This document shows positions 1-6,071 of a stretch of DNA of 23,744 nt, piece after piece; the stretch's first letter is position 1, and every line of letters begins with the position of its first letter. The DNA comes from Aquificales bacterium. GTDB lineage: Bacteria > Aquificota > Aquificia > Aquificales > QOAS01. Under the pieces are notes generated by a model. The model made no database searches and was not told the origin of the DNA. It saw only the letters and a list, made by a program, of their open reading frames with translations. The translations under genes and the position numbers were made by a program. The stretch spans positions 1 to 23,744 of the forward strand of contig JALVTI010000133.1 of NCBI GenBank assembly GCA_027035985.1. Reading direction: 5' to 3'.

Positions 1-8
1 AGGTAAAT

Positions 9-737
9 GTGAAAAATGGAAATGCCAAATTTTACTACTCCTTAGCAAGGATAGGGGTAAAACTTTTAAGAAAAGCGAAAAGGAATTGGGATATAGCTAT
101 AGGCAAAGTTTTATCGGGAGATAGGTTAGAATTTCTGATAAGGGATATTTACTTTGAGGGATATTTTAATGAATTATTCAAACTGAAGCAAAATTTAAAC
201 CAACTTATAATAGATAACAAATTTCCTATATGGCAGATACTATACTTTAGACCAAAATGGATAGGTGAGGTATCAAGGGGAATACTCCTTTACTATCTAT
301 CTCCGAATATAACAAAAGAGGATAGACAATTGATGGAAGAATACTATTTAAGGTTTGATTACGATGAATTAACCCCCGATGAAAAATTGTTAAAAGAGGT
401 AATAGAGAAAAGGGGTAGGGATTTAGAAATGGAATATTACCCATACGGAGATATAGTAGAAATTCCGTTATCGGAAGAAATAATAGAAAAACTCAAAACT
501 AAAGCACTCGAAAAAGGTTTGGGAAGATTAGAAATAGAGAAAGCTCTTGCTATCCCCAAATGGAAGTTTGAAGATTACTTAAGATTTTCCCCCCAAAAAG
601 ATTTGGTGGAAAGTTTATTAGACCTAATGAGATTAAAGGAACTCCATAAAGATATAGCCCTCTTAAGGGAAGATATTGTTAAAGATAGGTTATTGGAGAA
701 AAATTATACCCGCCCCTTTAATCTATATCCTTATTAA
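9..737 (+). CDS. Hypothetical protein, 242 aa, possibly 5'-partial
   Basis: I do not recognise this protein. The frame opens with GTG at 9 after a weak AGGT and has no stop codon before it in the window, so the true start may lie outside. The product is mostly charged and helical, with no signal peptide or clear membrane segment. The first 35 residues are basic. Residues about 170-195 (containing RLEIEKALAIPKWKFEDYL) have the spacing of a helix-turn-helix, so DNA binding is possible but unproven. The C-terminal 40 residues are rich in Leu, Glu, Lys and Arg and could form a short coiled coil. The gene uses many ATA, AGA and TTA codons and is more AT-rich than the genes from 1.4 kb onward. With the decayed sequence after it, this suggests an accessory region. 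Confidence 0.6.
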   Translation: MKNGNAKFYYSLARIGVKLLRKAKRNWDIAIGKVLSGDRLEFLIRDIYFEGYFNELFKLKQNLNQLIIDNKFPIWQILYFRPKWIGEVSRGILLYYLSPNITKEDRQLMEEYYLRFDYDELTPDEKLLKEVIEKRGRDLEMEYYPYGDIVEIPLSEEIIEKLKTKALEKGLGRLEIEKALAIPKWKFEDYLRFSPQKDLVESLLDLMRLKELHKDIALLREDIVKDRLLEKNYTRPFNLYPY

Positions 738-835
738 AATTTACTTTATGCTTTCGATTTTCTTATTACCTTAATATTTAATTCAGTTAATATTGCTTTA
801 CAAATTTCAAAGCATAGATATAACATAGATATAAA

Positions 836-1094
836 ATGGTAAGAATTTTAAACTTTGCTTCAACTGATCCTAACCTTAACGAGTTTTGATAGGGATATAA
901 GAGTTCCCGAAAAATTCTTAGATAAAGTTAATTAATAGAAAAAAGAAAGAGTTAAGTTTTCTAAAGGACGAAAGAATTAAACCTTTAATCAACCAAGTGT
1001 TAAAAACATTTTAAAGGAAATTAAAGAAAACAGTAATCCAAACCTTATTAAGGAAGAAGATATAGAACTTAAAGAGCTTTTAGGCTTTAATTGA
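836..1094 (+). pseudogene. Relic of a small protein gene, broken by frameshifts
   Basis: Overlapping short frames chain together into one plausible polar protein of about 85 residues. They are 836-889 (ATG start; ends DPNLNEF), 882-935 (FDRDIRVPEKFLDKVN), 928-1014 (ends KPLINQVLKTF) and 999-1094 (starts VKNILKEI, ends KELLGFN). Each passes to the next within 8-17 nt by a change of frame, as expected of a gene with several indels. The family is not recognised. Chance in AT-rich DNA cannot be excluded, because such sequence readily encodes Lys-, Asn- and Ile-rich stretches. Confidence 0.35.
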
Positions 1095-1216
1095 TTGTGA
1101 AAATAATAATATCTTTAATAGATAGAAATTTTCCCATTTTATATTTCTTGCTATTTGAAAACGATAACCCAACAATTCCAACAGCAAATAATAAGGGCTT
1201 AATCTACCTATCTATT

Positions 1217-1264
1217 TTTTATATTTGTAGATCTTTTAGCTTTTATATTTGTAGATCTTTTAGC
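1217..1264 (+). repeat. Perfect 24-bp tandem duplication
   Basis: Two adjacent identical copies (1217-1240 and 1241-1264) begin TTTTATATTTG and end GATCTTTTAGC. The unit is eight codons long and keeps the hydrophobic frame open, doubling the peptide FIFVDLLA. The perfect identity suggests a recent slippage event in non-selected sequence. Confidence 0.9.
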
Positions 1265-1435
1265 CTTAAGTTTAGGTTCAATTGCAATTTATTTACACAA
1301 AAAAGAAAAAGTAATAAACTTTTTTTATACTTTTTACTTTTTTTATCATAAAACCTTAATTCTCATTGAAAAACCATCGGTAGCAAGGGATACCTTTTGC
1401 AACCCTTTGGGGGTTTCATAAGGTTTTTTCTCCCG

Positions 1436-1645
1436 TTAGGGGTAGTCTATTCCTCCCTTACTCCACGGATTGCACCGGAGAATACGCCAAATAGCCTTTA
1501 GTCCCCCCTTTAGGAGTCCGTATTTCTCTATAGCCATTATGGTGTAGTTAGAACAGGTGGGGTAGTAGCGGCAGGAGGAGGGAAAGAGGGGTGAAATAGC
1601 CTTCTGGTAGAACCTAACGAGGGCTATAACGAGCCTTTTAACCAT
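1436..1645 (-). CDS. yidD: Membrane protein insertion efficiency factor YidD
   Basis: This 69-residue product matches the small YidD (Haemolytic/DUF37) family over its whole length. It has an N-terminal amphipathic helix (VKRLVIALVRFYQKAISP), the Cys signature SCRYYPTCSNY at about 24-34, then GLLKGGLKAIWRILRCNPW near the C-terminus. Family members sit at the inner membrane near YidC and assist insertion of membrane proteins. The gene starts 16 nt after the rsmG stop on the same strand, so the two are probably co-transcribed. The usual partners rpmH, rnpA and yidC are not in this window. No Shine-Dalgarno sequence is evident before the ATG. Confidence 0.93.
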   Translation of the reverse strand: MVKRLVIALVRFYQKAISPLFPSSCRYYPTCSNYTIMAIEKYGLLKGGLKAIWRILRCNPWSKGGIDYP

Positions 1646-1661
1646 TTTTCGGTCTTCTATA

Positions 1662-2318
1662 TTAACCCTTTCCTTTAAAGGTGTATAGGATTTTTTGACC
1701 CTTAAAGTCGGGGAGGTTCAGTTCGAACACCGAGAGGTTTAGCTTTTTAACCAGCTCCACGGGAGGGTTTTTTCCCGCCATAATCGAAATGAGTTCCTCC
1801 GAGAGGTTGGAAAGGAGATTATAGGCATACTCCAGGGGGTGGACTTTTTTTCCCTTCACCTCCAGGGCGCGGGAGACCGCTATATCGAACCCCTCGGTGA
1901 GGTTTTCCGCCCTTGTGCAGTGAACCTCGAAGGGGACTTTTAGTGCGGTTTTTAGGAACCTCAAAAAGGAGCACTTTTTCGATACGCTCTCCACGAGGTG
2001 GACTTCGAGACTGTCGCCGTAGTAGATTTTCAGCGGAACTCCGGGAAAGCCCGCACCGCTACCGACGTCGACCAACCTCTTCCCCGAAGGGCTGTAATTT
2101 ATTCCCTCAAAAAACTTAACGAGGGTTAGGCTGTCGCAAAAGTGCCTTAGGGCTATCTCCTTCCAGTTGCGCAGGGCTGTCAGGTTGTGAACCCTATTCC
2201 ACTTAGCCAACTGGAGGTAATAGGTGTAAAACTTCTCGAGCTGTTCCCCCGAGAGGTTTATTTCGTTTCTCTCGCAAACCTCTTTGAGGAAGTTTTTAAA
2301 GGTTTCCCTTTCCACCAT
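1662..2318 (-). CDS. rsmG: 16S rRNA (guanine527-N7)-methyltransferase RsmG
   Basis: This 218-residue protein belongs to the RsmG/GidB family, SAM-dependent enzymes that methylate N7 of G527 in 16S rRNA. The family motif KWNRVHNLTA is at 39-48. The SAM-binding glycine loop DVGSGAGFPG is at 84-93, followed by a second strand ending in the acidic residue of HLVES. A conserved SRALE-type segment follows in the C-terminal half (AVSRALEVK). Length is normal. The ATG at 2318 has no Shine-Dalgarno sequence, but a TTTAAT hexamer lies exactly 8 nt upstream on the minus strand, suggesting a leaderless message. It is divergent from the ArsA-like gene, with 47 nt between the two start codons, and yidD follows it. 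Confidence 0.95.
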   Translation of the reverse strand: MVERETFKNFLKEVCERNEINLSGEQLEKFYTYYLQLAKWNRVHNLTALRNWKEIALRHFCDSLTLVKFFEGINYSPSGKRLVDVGSGAGFPGVPLKIYYGDSLEVHLVESVSKKCSFLRFLKTALKVPFEVHCTRAENLTEGFDIAVSRALEVKGKKVHPLEYAYNLLSNLSEELISIMAGKNPPVELVKKLNLSVFELNLPDFKGQKILYTFKGKG

Positions 2319-2365
2319 TTGGAGTTATTAAATTGTTTCCCCTCGGGGGACTAAATACTTTTCTT
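2319..2365. promoter_or_regulatory. Divergent promoter region, rsmG / arsA-like
   Basis: Only 47 nt separate the two ATGs. On the minus strand TTTAAT (2332-2327) is 8 nt from the rsmG ATG. On the plus strand TAAATA (2352-2357) is 8 nt from the arsA-like ATG. Between them lies a C4/G4 inverted repeat (2339-2348). No clear TTGACA-like -35 box is visible for either gene. The spacing implies back-to-back overlapping promoters and leaderless transcripts; this is inferred from position only. Confidence 0.5.
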
Positions 2366-3568
2366 ATGTCCCAAAAGAGGATTATCCTTTTTTCCGGCAA
2401 AGGTGGGGTTGGAAAGACCACCGTATCCGCCGCAACCGGTTTGAAGACCGCCGAATTGGGTAAGAAGACGATTGTCCTATCCCTCGACCCGGCTCACTCG
2501 CTCGCCGACAGCTTCGACCTCGACGAGAAGACCCGCCTCTCGGCTAAGGGTCTGCCGATAAAGATTAACGAAAATCTCTACATTCAGGAGCTCGACATTC
2601 AGGAGGAGTTAGACCGCTGGTGGGGAGAGGTCGCCCGCTTTTTAGAGGTGCTCTTTAGCACGACCGGACTAAGCGACTTGGTGGCGCAGGAGCTCGCCGT
2701 CCTACCCGGTATGGAGGAGGTCACCGGTCTGCTCTACATAAATCACTACTACAGAAAGAGCGACTACGAGGTGATAATTCTCGATTTGCCCCCTACGGGG
2801 GAGACGCTCCGCTTCATAAGTATGCCGACAATCCTCAAGTGGTATATGAAAAAAATTTTCAAAGTCGAGCGGGTAATAATGAAAATGGCGCGCCCCACGG
2901 TGGGGAGATTTACCGACGTTCCCCTCCCCGATGAGGAATACTACAAGGCTATAGAGACCTTTTACGAAAACCTAAAGGGTGTGGACGAAATTTTAATAGA
3001 CCCCGATATAACCTCCATAAGGCTGGTAACCAACCCCGAGAAGATGGTTTTAAACGAGAGTATCCGCGCCTACACCTACTTCAACATGTTCGGCATAAAC
3101 ACCGATGCGGTGATAGTCAACAAGATTTTTCCCAAAGAGGTGGTGGAAAGTTGCCCCTCCCTAAAGGGTTGGCTCGAAAGTCAATACAAATACCTGGAGG
3201 AGATAGAAAACTACTTCAAACCCAAGCCGATATTTAAAGTTCCCCACGCCGGTAGGGAGTTGGTCGGTATCGAGGGTCTAAGGTGGGTTGCCGAAAAGGT
3301 CTACGGCGACAGAGACCCTTCGGAAGTTTTCCACAAGGAGCAACCCTACATATTCGAACCCACAGAGGACGGATATCTGCTAAAGGTGAAACTCCCCTAT
3401 GCGGAAAAGGAATACCTCGACCTCTACAAGGGTGGCGAGGAAATCATCATCCGTTTGGGGAACGTGAAAACCCACATTTTGCTTCCAAAAAGGCTTAGGG
3501 ATTACGAACCGGTTTCCGCCAAGTGGAGGGACGGATATTTGGAAATAAAACTCCAAAAGGAGGATTGA
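2366..3568 (+). CDS. ArsA/Get3-family ATPase with C-terminal Hsp20-like domain
   Basis: This is a single-domain ArsA/Get3-type P-loop ATPase of 400 residues. The deviant Walker A GKGGVGKTT is at 11-19, the ArsA signature LSLDPAHSLADSF at 38-50, and a DLPPTGETLRF segment near the middle. The last ~75 residues (from YIFEPTEDGYLLKVKLPY to EIKLQKED) resemble the Hsp20-like tail found on some bacterial ArsA homologues. I see one Cys (in VVESCPSL), so the metal-binding Cys triad of arsenite-pump ArsA and the CxxC of eukaryotic Get3 are both missing. With no arsB or arsR nearby, an arsenic role is unlikely. Client-protein or membrane-protein handling is more plausible, but that is inference. I chose ATG 2366 over TTG 2333 because family members start just before the P-loop strand and a -10-like TAAATA sits 8 nt upstream. 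Confidence 0.88.
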   Translation: MSQKRIILFSGKGGVGKTTVSAATGLKTAELGKKTIVLSLDPAHSLADSFDLDEKTRLSAKGLPIKINENLYIQELDIQEELDRWWGEVARFLEVLFSTTGLSDLVAQELAVLPGMEEVTGLLYINHYYRKSDYEVIILDLPPTGETLRFISMPTILKWYMKKIFKVERVIMKMARPTVGRFTDVPLPDEEYYKAIETFYENLKGVDEILIDPDITSIRLVTNPEKMVLNESIRAYTYFNMFGINTDAVIVNKIFPKEVVESCPSLKGWLESQYKYLEEIENYFKPKPIFKVPHAGRELVGIEGLRWVAEKVYGDRDPSEVFHKEQPYIFEPTEDGYLLKVKLPYAEKEYLDLYKGGEEIIIRLGNVKTHILLPKRLRDYEPVSAKWRDGYLEIKLQKED

Positions 3569-3660
3569 TTTGTCCCTTTTTCCTTTTTGGGTTTGGATTG
3601 GATTTTGTTAAAACATCCAGCGATTTAGAAACTATTACCTCCTAGGTAAGGTATTTGAAA

Positions 3661-3872
3661 TTTTTCTTCCCCGTAAAGTGGATAAAACGTTGAACTTTTG
3701 AGGGGATTCGATGCTTTAAGTCCACTAAGTGGAGATAAAACAGTGAGATAAGCCTCCGCTCGAAACCCCTTTCCAATGTTTCAATTCCGCTAAGTGGAGA
3801 TAAAACACTTTTTTCAATTTTGAATAGGGGGTTATTTTCACAAGTTTCAATTCCACTAAGTGGAGATAAAAC
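3661..3872 (-). CRISPR. Small CRISPR array, 3 repeats plus 1 decayed repeat
   Basis: Three 29-nt repeats lie at 3713-3741, 3778-3806 and 3844-3872. On the plus strand they share a core of CTAAGTGGAGATAAAAC. They are separated by unrelated 36-nt (3742-3777) and 37-nt (3807-3843) spacers. The copy at 3844 is the consensus, the one at 3778 has one change, and the one at 3713 has three changes at its left end. A shorter, decayed copy ends at 3688 after a 24-nt gap. The repeat contains a CCAC-TAA-GTGG hairpin. Read on the minus strand it ends in ATTGAAAC, the usual 3' end of many type I/III repeats, so transcription probably runs right to left. The decay toward low coordinates then marks the trailer end. 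No cas gene is in the window. Confidence 0.88.
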
Positions 3873-3936
3873 CGAACAATTTGCAAACCATTTTCAGCTG
3901 CCAAGGAGCCTACTCTATCAAAGGTTAGGTTTTTAT

Positions 3937-3999
3937 TTTACACAAAATCCCAAACTCGTCAAGTGAAGTTAATTTTCACTAACCATCAAGTTGTGTAAA
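3937..3999. repeat. Nested inverted repeat A
   Basis: The outer arms TTTACACAA (3937-3945) and TTGTGTAAA (3991-3999) are perfect 9-bp complements. Inside them AGTGAA (3962-3967) and TTCACT (3975-3980) form a second hairpin. It could be an operator pair, part of the CRISPR leader or a folded RNA; the sequence does not decide. Confidence 0.6.
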
Positions 4000-4022
4000 T
4001 ACCAAACGATAATTGATAACTC

Positions 4023-4136
4023 TCAACTTACTCCCTCAAAGGTTTCAAATTACGAAGTATAGATGCCTATGCATCTATGCATCCTTACTCCCTTGCATCA
4101 AAATGCACCTCTCCAACCGCTATTGGAGTAAGTTGA
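4023..4136. repeat. Nested inverted repeat B, candidate structured RNA or MITE-like element
   Basis: A perfect 12-bp closing stem, TCAACTTACTCC (4023-4034) with GGAGTAAGTTGA (4125-4136), encloses two further hairpins. These are ATAGATGC-CTAT-GCATCTAT (4059-4078) and TGCAT-CAAA-ATGCA (4094-4107). The arrangement would fold as a 114-nt multi-branch junction on either strand. No known RNA family is recognised, and no T-run terminator follows on either side. Confidence 0.55.
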
Positions 4137-4246
4137 AATGAAACTTCCCCCTAAAGGTTTTTCTCAATATTAAGAACCTCCGCGGGGTGGTGAAAGTTTT
4201 CTTACCCAACGGGTGGTTGGGAATATTTCCAATCCTTCGGGTGGTC

Positions 4247-4278
4247 GGTGGGAGGGGTTTTTAAAATAACCTCCTACC
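4247..4278 (+). promoter_or_regulatory. Stem and -10-like site before miaA
   Basis: A 9-bp stem, with one G-T pair, forms between 4247-4255 and 4270-4278, ending 4 nt before the miaA ATG. Its loop contains TAAAAT (4263-4268), a plausible -10 hexamer 14 nt before the ATG. No Shine-Dalgarno sequence is present. If transcription starts just after the hexamer, the stem exists mainly at the DNA level. Confidence 0.35.
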
Positions 4279-4282
4279 CGAA

Positions 4283-5239
4283 ATGGAAATAGAGAAAAAA
4301 CCACTTATAGTTATCGGCGGTGCCACCGGTGTGGGTAAAACGGAACTCTCTCTCCAGTTGGCGAAAAAAATAGGCGGGGAGATTATAAGCGCCGATTCGA
4401 TGGCGGTTTACAAGTATATGGATATAGGAACGGCAAAACCTTCCCCCGCCGAGAGGCGGGCTATCAGACATTACCTAATAGATGTTGTAGAGCCAAACGA
4501 AACCTTTTCGATAAAGCAGTTTATAGACCTCGCCGACGAGGCGGTTAGGGAGATATGGGAGAGGGGTAAGGTTCCCATAGTTGTGGGTGGAACCTATATG
4601 TATATCCACCCCTTTTTGTTCGGTCTTGCGGAAACCCCTCCCGGCGATTGGGAGCTTAGGAAAAAACTCTACGAGAGGGCTGAAAGGGAGGGAAAGGGCA
4701 AACTTTGGGAGGAACTCCTAAAGATAGACCTCCAATACGCGGCAAAAATCCACCCCAACGACCTTAGGAGGATAGTGAGGGCTTTGGAGGTCTACACCCT
4801 AACGGGGAAACCCTATTCTTCCTTCCACACCAATTGGGAGAATGCAAAACCGAGATACCCCTATTTGGGTGTCTTCTTATACCGCCCTTGGGAGGAGCAA
4901 TACAGGAGGATAAGAAACCGCGTTTGGGATATGATTAGGGACGGACTTTTGGGGGAGATAAAACGGCTCCTCGATATGGGGTTTAAAGAGGCTATCACCT
5001 CCCCCCAGGCGATAGATTACAAGGAATTTATCCCCTACTTTGAGGGGAGGAAAAACCTCCTCAAGTGTATAGGGGACACCATCCGCCACACGAAGGACCA
5101 GGCGAAGCGCCAAATAAGGTGGTTTAAACGTTATAACGATTGGCTCAAATTGGATTTGTCGAAAATTTCCACCCCCGAGGCGGTGGAAAGGATAATAAGG
5201 GAATACCGAAGGAGGTTTTCAAACGGAGAGTCCCCTTAA
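4283..5239 (+). CDS. miaA: tRNA dimethylallyltransferase MiaA
   Basis: This 318-residue protein is MiaA, which transfers a dimethylallyl group to N6 of A37 in tRNAs that read UNN codons. The P-loop GGATGVGKT is at 12-20. The substrate-binding block ISADSMAVYKYMDIGTAKP is at 35-53, followed by HYLIDVVEP and the VVGGTYMYI segment. The C-terminal half has the expected KRQIRWFKR motif. Length is normal for the family. The last 21 bp overlap the 3' end of the convergent YmdB-like gene. Expression presumably starts from the short stem-containing region just upstream. Confidence 0.95.
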   Translation: MEIEKKPLIVIGGATGVGKTELSLQLAKKIGGEIISADSMAVYKYMDIGTAKPSPAERRAIRHYLIDVVEPNETFSIKQFIDLADEAVREIWERGKVPIVVGGTYMYIHPFLFGLAETPPGDWELRKKLYERAEREGKGKLWEELLKIDLQYAAKIHPNDLRRIVRALEVYTLTGKPYSSFHTNWENAKPRYPYLGVFLYRPWEEQYRRIRNRVWDMIRDGLLGEIKRLLDMGFKEAITSPQAIDYKEFIPYFEGRKNLLKCIGDTIRHTKDQAKRQIRWFKRYNDWLKLDLSKISTPEAVERIIREYRRRFSNGESP

Positions 5240-6031
5240 CTCCTCCCAAGGGTAAAACTTTTGAATTCTTTCCACCTTTACCGGTTTTAGGGAATTTTCG
5301 TCGATATCCACCACGAGGGCGTTGAAAACGGTATCCCCCTTGTCGGGGACGTGGAATTTCTTCTTTATCCCCGTAAGGTAGAGGCTTATGGACTCCTTGA
5401 AGTTCATCCCTATGACGGTGTCCCTCACCCCGCTCATTCCCACATCGGTGATATAGGCGGTTTCACCGTCGATAATTCGCTCGTCCGCGGTCGGCACGTG
5501 GGTGTGGGTGCCGAAGACTATTTGCGCCCTCCCCTTGGCGTAGAGTCCGAAAGCCTGCTTTTCGCTGGTAGCCTCGGCGTGGAAGTCGACCACCACTATA
5601 TCCACCCTCGGTTTTATCTCTTCATATATCCTGTCGAAGGTCAAAAAGGGATTTTCCAGATAGGGGTTCATAAAGGTTAGCCCCATGAGATTTATAACGG
5701 CTATCTTTAACCCCTTTCGGTCGAAGATGTTCCAACCCAAACCGGGGACACCTTCGGGGAAGTTCGCCGGGCGGAGGAGGTCTTTCGTTTCACCTATAAA
5801 GGAAAAGGTTTCCTTTTTATCCCAAACGTGGTTCCCCGTCGTTATCACATCCACGCCGAGGTCTTTTAAAGTTTGATAGACCTTTTTCGTTATCCCAAAC
5901 CCGCCGGCGGCGTTTTCGCCGTTTACTATTAAAAAGTCGTAGTTCAAACTTTTCCCTTCGGTGGAGAGAAATTTCTTCAAAGCCCTCCTTCCGGGGTTGC
6001 CAATGATATCGCCGACAATTAGGAAACGCAT
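5219..6031 (-). CDS. TIGR00282/YmdB-family metallophosphoesterase
   Basis: This 270-residue protein has the full metal-ligand set of the YmdB-type calcineurin-like phosphodiesterases. These are D8 (VGDIIG), E39 and N40 (VNGEN), N67 and H68 (TGNH), H151 (DFHAEATSEK), and H176 and H178 (GTHTHVPTAD). Family members hydrolyse 2',3'-cyclic nucleotides and affect RNA turnover and social behaviour in Bacillus; the role in this organism is unknown. No signal peptide is seen, so it is likely cytoplasmic. No Shine-Dalgarno sequence precedes the ATG, but TATTTA lies 7 nt upstream. It is divergent from the PilT-like gene with a 40-nt gap, and overlaps miaA by 21 bp at its 3' end. Confidence 0.92.
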   Translation of the reverse strand: MRFLIVGDIIGNPGRRALKKFLSTEGKSLNYDFLIVNGENAAGGFGITKKVYQTLKDLGVDVITTGNHVWDKKETFSFIGETKDLLRPANFPEGVPGLGWNIFDRKGLKIAVINLMGLTFMNPYLENPFLTFDRIYEEIKPRVDIVVVDFHAEATSEKQAFGLYAKGRAQIVFGTHTHVPTADERIIDGETAYITDVGMSGVRDTVIGMNFKESISLYLTGIKKKFHVPDKGDTVFNALVVDIDENSLKPVKVERIQKFYPWEELRGLSV

Positions 6032-6071
6032 AGGGAGTTAAATAGATTTAAATCGAAAGGTTTTGCACGAT

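Larger units (their letters stand above)
738..1435. other. AT-rich non-coding stretch with gene relics
   Basis: No intact gene is supported here. It holds a close direct repeat of ATAGATATAA (814-823 and 825-834), a relic spread over several frames (836-1094) and a 24-bp tandem duplication (1217-1264). In one frame, 1203-1318 encodes a hydrophobic stretch followed by a basic tail (ending LHKKEKVINFF). It has no start codon and is probably also a remnant. A weak stem AACCC/GGGTT lies near 1401-1416, before the end of yidD, with no strong T-run on the yidD side. Confidence 0.5.
3873..4282. other. Non-coding stretch: possible CRISPR leader, nested inverted repeats, miaA promoter
   Basis: This 410-nt gap has no convincing ORF and no tRNA T-loop motif. 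It begins with an AT-rich stretch on the leader side of the CRISPR array. It then carries two composite inverted-repeat structures (3937-3999 and 4023-4136), a CCCAAC/GTTGGG stem at 4205-4221, two near-copies of CGGGTGGT (4210-4217 and 4239-4246), and a stem directly before miaA. Confidence 0.6.

Noticed and set aside
1091..1351. An 86-codon frame starting at TTG
   Set aside because: No ribosome site, repetitive Phe, Ser and Tyr content produced by the tandem duplication, and no family likeness. Not called as a gene.
1401..1435. Weak stem near the end of yidD as terminator
   Set aside because: The stem is 5 bp and the T-rich side lies on the opposite strand from yidD transcription.
2333..2365. 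TTG start for the ArsA-like gene with GGAG 8 nt upstream
   Set aside because: The 11 extra residues are not family-like, and ATG 2366 lies right before the P-loop strand with a -10-like site at the spacing common here. It stays as a minor alternative.
3600..3618. Imperfect inverted repeat GGATTTTGTTAAAACATCC after the ArsA-like gene
   Set aside because: Seven of nine pairs, AT-rich and without a T-run on the proper side. Too weak for a terminator or a further CRISPR repeat.
3873..4282. Possible tRNA, SRP RNA or other known RNA gene
   Set aside because: No T-loop consensus, no SRP core motif and no acceptor-stem pairing was seen. Only the unclassified nested repeats remain.
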